DNA of 64,000 bases from Oceanispirochaeta sp963676905 (GTDB taxonomy: Bacteria; Spirochaetota; Spirochaetia; DSM-2461): contig CAXXVE010000001.1 of NCBI GenBank assembly GCA_963676905.2, forward strand, positions 2,480,001 to 2,544,000, written 5' to 3'. Each line of letters opens with the position of its first letter. Positions within the stretch are counted from its first letter, which is position 1. Positions 59,915 to 64,000 of this stretch are shown piece after piece. The notes under the pieces were generated by a model that had not been told where the DNA came from, did not search any database, and saw only the letters and a list, made by a program, of their open reading frames with translations. A program made the translations under genes and the position numbers.

Positions 59915-62190
59915 ATCCGGTCCGACAGGTTGAGGAGGAAGCGCAGCTTCTTCATATCCTCTGAATCTGCAGACGCCAGAATTTTCCTGCCTGATCCGCT
60001 TACGGCAAAGAGCTCGAAAATACGGCCTGACAGTGAGTTGCTGATTCCGCTGCGGACTTTTCCCTTCTGTATCTCATGGATCACAGAGAGTTTCCGTATA
60101 AAAACTCCACCCGAGCTTCCGGTGAGTCCGGTCGTTCCGTTTTCAAGCTCCTTCTCTATCACATTGATAAGCCATAGATTGAGGTCCGCGGGCAGAGGGA
60201 TCTTCCAGTTTCTGTTCTTTTCAAGGAGCTTCACAAAGGAGTCCCATGCCTCTTCTCTGCCGCTCTCCATAAGGAATGTCAGTTCCCTGAGGGCGTAGTG
60301 GAGGAGGGCCTTTGCCGACTGCACCAGATTTTCCTCTTCCGGCAGACGCAGTTTGACCCAGAACTCCATCTGATCGATAATGCCGCCGTATTTTCTGTCT
60401 ATGCTCATAGTCTCATCAAGTTCATGGAGACAGAGCTGCTTCAGCAGAGCCAGTTTGTCGCTGCGGTTGAGGTCCTCGGGGATGAAACTCTGCTCCCGTT
60501 CTCCAGGGAAAAGTTTTATTTCAGTGAAAAGACTGCCCTTCTGAGAGACTGAAAAGGGGATGGTCCACAGCTCTCTTGTCAGGGGATTGCTGAGCTTCAG
60601 GGTCTTATTTTCGAACTCAGGCCTCAGGAAACCCTGGTTGAGAGGAGCCGCGGTGTAGCGGCTTCGGACAATTGCCGACAGGGCTCTCCGCTGGATCTCC
60701 TGTTTTCTGTTGTATTTTGATATTGTGAAAAGAACCGCTCCGTTTCCCTTTTCGGGGATGTTGCTCAAAGCTGCTGAAAGGACTTCCAGCAGCCGGGCTT
60801 CCCTGTCATCAGAGCCGAAAGGAGCCAGAAGCTCGATGGTTCTGGCGGCGTACATCAGGTTCTGTACAGGTTCAAGACCTGAAATGTCATTAAAGAACCA
60901 GCCGCATGATGTATACATGAACATGGCATTCTTCTGCCCTTCGAGCAGACGGAAGAACCTCTCCGCGGAGTTCTCGCTTATACCTTTGTCTACATGGGAA
61001 TTATAGAACTCTTCAGCCTCTTTTCGGCCCGTCAGTACCTCGATGTATTCATTGCGAACGTCCCAGGGATTATGAGTGCTCAGCTGTGACATTTCACCTT
61101 CGAAAGTCCGGTCGACGTCCTTCTTAAGTCCGTCAAAAGCGTCTCTCAGGGGGCCTCTCCACTTCTGGTTCCACCCTTCGGGAGCTCCCGTGGAGCAGCC
61201 GCAGTCCTTGTACCATCTTGATACTCCGTGGGAGCAGCTCCAGGAGCTTCCCCGGGAGTCTTCGCCCTCCATAAGGATTACTTCCCCCGCCTCTTCCCGA
61301 TGCCGCCCGGCCCAGGAGTAGTTGACCATCCTGCAGTTGTCTGAATATTCAACCTTGTTCAGAAAAGCGCTGAGTCCCATATTTCCAAGATGTTCATGGT
61401 GTCCGTAAATCTCACCGTCGGTGGCTACAGAAAGGAGTTCAGCCTGTTTTTCGTCAAGCTCTCTTGTCACTCTGGAAAAGAGGTAGTCCGCATCCCGCAG
61501 GAGGTGGTTGAAGGAGATCTCTGAAGAGAGGTCAGGGTGATAGAAAAATACCTTAAGTGGTCCGGCTTCTGTCTCAAGCCTCCAGGGCGACTGCCACAGT
61601 TCAGGGTCCCAGTGTGCGGTATCCCTCTCTTCTCCGTCCTTCTTGAGGACTCTCTGCGCCTGCCAGGGTGAGAGTACTGTATATTCAATTCCGTTTCTTA
61701 CAAGTTCGGCCGCCGTGGCAGGGTCTATGGCTGTTTCTGCGAGCCACATGCCCTCCGGATCTCTTGTGAAATGTTTTTTGAAGTTTTCTGCACCCCATAT
61801 TATCTGGGTTGTCCTGTCCCGGGGAGAGGCCAGGGGCGTAATCATATGATTGTAGACCTGGGCAAGGGCATTTCCACCGCCAAGGCGGTTCAGGCTGAAT
61901 CTATCGGCTTCTATGATCCTGTCGTATACATGACGGGAGTGGATCTCAAGCCAGTCCAGAAGGGTAGGGCCTATGTTGAAGGAGATGTGTCTGTAATTGT
62001 TGAAGAAACTGCTGATAAGGCCGTTTTCATCAAGAAGGGGAGAGTAGGCGTTGGCCTCGTAGGACTCCCTGCAGATTCTCTCGTTCCAGTTGGCAAAGGG
62101 CGCGGCTTCACTCTGATCCTCAATGATTCCGGTCCAGGGGTTTTCCCTGGGAGGCTGGTAGAAATGACCATGAAATATCAAGTTCCTCAT
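59887..62190 (-). CDS. GH57-type glycoside hydrolase with DUF3536 C-terminus
   Basis: 767 residues. GH57 blocks: HGHFYQPPRENPW at the start, PEGMWLAETAIDPATA (predicted nucleophile Glu) and LLSVATDGEIYGHHEHLG (predicted acid/base Asp region). The C-terminal half, from about residue 440, is the helical DUF3536 module (NAMFMYTSCGWFFNDISGLE). No signal peptide. It likely acts on cytoplasmic alpha-glucan. It faces a DUF4912 gene and a second GH57 gene across a short gap. Confidence 0.85.
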   Translation of the reverse strand: MRNLIFHGHFYQPPRENPWTGIIEDQSEAAPFANWNERICRESYEANAYSPLLDENGLISSFFNNYRHISFNIGPTLLDWLEIHSRHVYDRIIEADRFSLNRLGGGNALAQVYNHMITPLASPRDRTTQIIWGAENFKKHFTRDPEGMWLAETAIDPATAAELVRNGIEYTVLSPWQAQRVLKKDGEERDTAHWDPELWQSPWRLETEAGPLKVFFYHPDLSSEISFNHLLRDADYLFSRVTRELDEKQAELLSVATDGEIYGHHEHLGNMGLSAFLNKVEYSDNCRMVNYSWAGRHREEAGEVILMEGEDSRGSSWSCSHGVSRWYKDCGCSTGAPEGWNQKWRGPLRDAFDGLKKDVDRTFEGEMSQLSTHNPWDVRNEYIEVLTGRKEAEEFYNSHVDKGISENSAERFFRLLEGQKNAMFMYTSCGWFFNDISGLEPVQNLMYAARTIELLAPFGSDDREARLLEVLSAALSNIPEKGNGAVLFTISKYNRKQEIQRRALSAIVRSRYTAAPLNQGFLRPEFENKTLKLSNPLTRELWTIPFSVSQKGSLFTEIKLFPGEREQSFIPEDLNRSDKLALLKQLCLHELDETMSIDRKYGGIIDQMEFWVKLRLPEEENLVQSAKALLHYALRELTFLMESGREEAWDSFVKLLEKNRNWKIPLPADLNLWLINVIEKELENGTTGLTGSSGGVFIRKLSVIHEIQKGKVRSGISNSLSGRIFELFAVSGSGRKILASADSEDMKKLRFLLNLSDRIYFDASGSF

Positions 62191-62291
62191 CTGTGTATAT
62201 TGACTGTAAAGGGGGAATCTTGTAAACAGTTCCTGCGTGGGAAAGGGTTAAAATGAGAGCCGGCCGGTCAGGTTTTCTATTCTGAGAGCTC

Positions 62292-62321
62292 TTGACATGA
62301 TCCTTTTATTTTTCCTACGAT
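62292..62321 (+). promoter_or_regulatory. Promoter of the DUF4912-GH57 operon
   Basis: TTGACA (62292-62297), 18 bases, TACGAT (62316-62321); the DUF4912 start codon is 30 bases downstream with GGAT in front. Confidence 0.6.
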
Positions 62322-62351
62322 TGATAATCACTAAAACGGAATGGATATAAT

Positions 62352-63101
62352 ATGACTGAAGAGCGTCTTTATTCTTTCTCATATGAACAGCTGTTGGAGA
62401 TTTCGGATCGCGGAAGCATTCCAGTTACTCCCGGAGTGGATAAATCCACTCTTATCGCCATGCTCCTAGAAGCCTTTGAAGAGGATCGGGATGAGCGGGA
62501 AGAACTGAATAATCTGGCTATTCAGATGGAAGCACGGAAATTCTCCATCTCACAGGATGAAGAGATCGATCTGGGCCAGGATGATGACCTGGAGCTGCCT
62601 CTCCGTTACAACGAAACAAGTGCAACACTTCTTCTGAGAGACCCCTCATGGGTTTTCTGTTTCTGGGACATCGAGGATAAAAAGGCAGATGAGATCCGCA
62701 AGACCCCCGGTTTTCAGGGGCTGCTGCTCAGGGTTGTTGAACTGAACTCGAAAGAGTACTCAAGTGACAATATTCTCGACTACTTTGATATTCCCATAAA
62801 ATTCAGCGATTACAGACGCTATGTGAACCTTCCCAGTGAAGACACCTGGTACTGTGTTGAGATCAGGGCCATCGTAGAGGAGCAGGATTACCTGATTATC
62901 CGCTCCAACGTGATTGAGACGACAAGAGAGTATGTTACCGCTCCCCATGAAAATCTCAACTCCCATAGTGACGAACTGATCCGGCTTTCAGGGTTTACTT
63001 CTGAATTCGGCGAAGCCCACGGCGTTTCCGGATATCAGGAAATTCCCCAGAGGATCATTCCGATCCACGATCTGCTTGATGAGGAACAATTCAATGATTG
63101 A
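62352..63101 (+). CDS. DUF4912 protein
   Basis: 249 residues. N-terminal SAP/Rho-N-like helices (YSFSYEQLLEISDRGSIPVT ... VDKSTLIAMLLEAF), acidic linker, then the DUF4912 domain: TSATLLLRDPSWVFCFWDI and WYCVEIRAIVEEQDYLII, whose strand pattern resembles a carbohydrate-binding sandwich. DUF4912 is repeatedly found next to GH57 enzymes, as here, where the next gene overlaps by 8 bases. A role in glucan binding or targeting is an inference. Confidence 0.8.
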   Translation: MTEERLYSFSYEQLLEISDRGSIPVTPGVDKSTLIAMLLEAFEEDRDEREELNNLAIQMEARKFSISQDEEIDLGQDDDLELPLRYNETSATLLLRDPSWVFCFWDIEDKKADEIRKTPGFQGLLLRVVELNSKEYSSDNILDYFDIPIKFSDYRRYVNLPSEDTWYCVEIRAIVEEQDYLIIRSNVIETTREYVTAPHENLNSHSDELIRLSGFTSEFGEAHGVSGYQEIPQRIIPIHDLLDEEQFND

Positions 63102-64000
63102 ACAGCTTAAAAACAAGAAGGGTATGATCTCCCTGGTCCTTCATGCACACCTCCCCTTCGTACGGCATCCCGAGTTTGAAACATTTCTTGAGGAAGCCTG
63201 GTTGTTTGAGGCTCTTTCAGAGACATATCTTCCTCTTATGAGAATGTTTGAAAGTCTTGAGAAAGACTCCATTCCCGCCAGAGTGACAATATCCCTTTCG
63301 CCAACACTGACCCATATGCTCACCGATGAGCTTCTGATGCAGCGTTATGTTGACCATCTCAACATGCTGATCGAGCTTGCTGGAAAGGAACTGGACTTTA
63401 CAGCTTCCAATCCTGATGAGCACAAGATGGCCCTGATGTATCATGAGATCTACTCCCGCAACCTGCAGGAGTTTGAAGAGGTCTATGAGCGCAATATCCT
63501 CAAAAAGTTCCGTTATTTCCAGGAACAGGGATATCTTGAGATTATTACAACATGCGCCACCCATAGTTTTCTGCCCCATTATCAGAACTTTCCCGAGATG
63601 ATCCGGGCTCAGATCCTGACAGGGATCGAGTCTCATGACAGGATTTTCTCTTCCCAGCCCAAGGGGATATGGCTCCCTGAGTGCGGATACTTCCCCGGTG
63701 TTGAGGAGTATCTCAAACCTTTCGGCATAGAGTACTTCCTCTCCTCCGCCCACGGCCTCCTCTATTCAGAGGACAGGCCTGTTAACGGCCTTTATGCGCC
63801 TGTAGACTGTCCTAACGGTGTAAGTACGTTTGCCCGGGACAGGGCTTCCTCAAGGGCCGTCTGGTCCGCTACCGACGGATATCCCGGTGATCCCGTATAT
63901 AGAGATTTCTACAGAGACCTCGGTTTCGACAGGCCTCTTGATTATATTGCCCCCTATATCAACTGCGGTGTTAACCGTGTAAATACGGGGCTCAAGTACT
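63094..64000 (+). CDS. GH57 glucan branching enzyme-type protein (3' end beyond window)
   Basis: The first 302 residues are present and the frame stays open to the window end. GH57/DUF1957 blocks: ISLVLHAHLPFVRHPE, TISLSPTLTHMLTDELL, ITTCATHSFLPHYQNFPEMI and the predicted nucleophile Glu in KGIWLPECGYFPGVEEYL. These match the GH57 1,4-alpha-glucan branching enzyme type and not the amylopullulanase type. It overlaps the DUF4912 gene, so the two are co-translated. Confidence 0.85.
   Translation, partial: MIEQLKNKKGMISLVLHAHLPFVRHPEFETFLEEAWLFEALSETYLPLMRMFESLEKDSIPARVTISLSPTLTHMLTDELLMQRYVDHLNMLIELAGKELDFTASNPDEHKMALMYHEIYSRNLQEFEEVYERNILKKFRYFQEQGYLEIITTCATHSFLPHYQNFPEMIRAQILTGIESHDRIFSSQPKGIWLPECGYFPGVEEYLKPFGIEYFLSSAHGLLYSEDRPVNGLYAPVDCPNGVSTFARDRASSRAVWSATDGYPGDPVYRDFYRDLGFDRPLDYIAPYINCGVNRVNTGLKY

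Overview
Organism. The window carries a complete rRNA operon (16S, tRNA-Ala, 23S, 5S). The 16S begins with a spirochaete-like 5' region and many genes match families common in free-living Spirochaetota (slipin/FtsX export cassettes, DUF4912 next to GH57, CheW, small outer-membrane barrels). I read it as a chromosomal segment of a Spirochaeta-like bacterium of the order Spirochaetales, moderate G+C, diderm; genus not resolvable by eye. There are no phage genes, transposases, integrases or CRISPR arrays. Layout. 1-7.5 kb: a GNAT acetyltransferase, then a seven-gene operon headed by a YtrA-type GntR repressor with a perfect operator palindrome, followed by a slipin, a MacB/LolCDE-type ABC transporter (ATPase and two FtsX permeases), a LolA-like carrier and a predicted outer-membrane barrel: a trans-envelope export or remodelling system. 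7.5-11 kb: AbrB-like membrane protein, serA, AhpD-like protein and a pair of SMR-type small membrane proteins. 11-15.3 kb: lacZ divergent from an AraC regulator. 15.2-23.2 kb: small redox and membrane genes, the lemA-TPM-TPM cluster, a chrA pair with a Nudix hydrolase, an outer-membrane barrel with a 54-residue ORF upstream, and a methyltransferase. 23.2-29.1 kb: a membrane sensor fused to an AlbA_2 (Schlafen-type) domain, a histidine phosphatase, a GGDEF diguanylate cyclase, a TPR protein and an SrkA-like kinase. 29.2-37.4 kb: thrS behind a T-box leader, an NDH-2 dehydrogenase fused to a DoxX-like membrane domain and coupled to a polyprenyl synthase, an M32 carboxypeptidase, and a CDP-alcohol phosphatidyltransferase. 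37.4-42.7 kb: rRNA operon with readable processing stems. 42.8-48.6 kb: a two-component system followed by a methionine-rich thioredoxin, a CcdA-TlpA (DipZ-like) electron carrier, and exported MsrB and MsrA: an extracytoplasmic methionine-sulfoxide repair cassette. 48.6-57.2 kb: LarA-like racemase, an orphan solute-binding protein, a phosphorylase-like protein, cheW, a DegT-fold protein without the PLP lysine, nadK, recN, a conserved unknown and cdd. 57.2-64 kb: an exported propeller protein with a degenerate M23 protein, a zinc-ribbon methyltransferase, and glycan genes (GH57-DUF3536, DUF4912, GH57 branching-enzyme type, cut by the window end). How genes work together. The strongest multi-gene stories are the GntR-controlled envelope transporter, the Msr repair cassette with its own electron supply and a possible response-regulator site (11-bp direct repeats), the NDH-2/prenyl synthase pair that connects a quinone reductase with quinone tail synthesis, and the T-box control of thrS. 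Several promoters put the -10 box only 5-7 bases before the start codon with no Shine-Dalgarno sequence, suggesting a set of leaderless mRNAs. All functional calls are from motifs read by eye; no database search was run.
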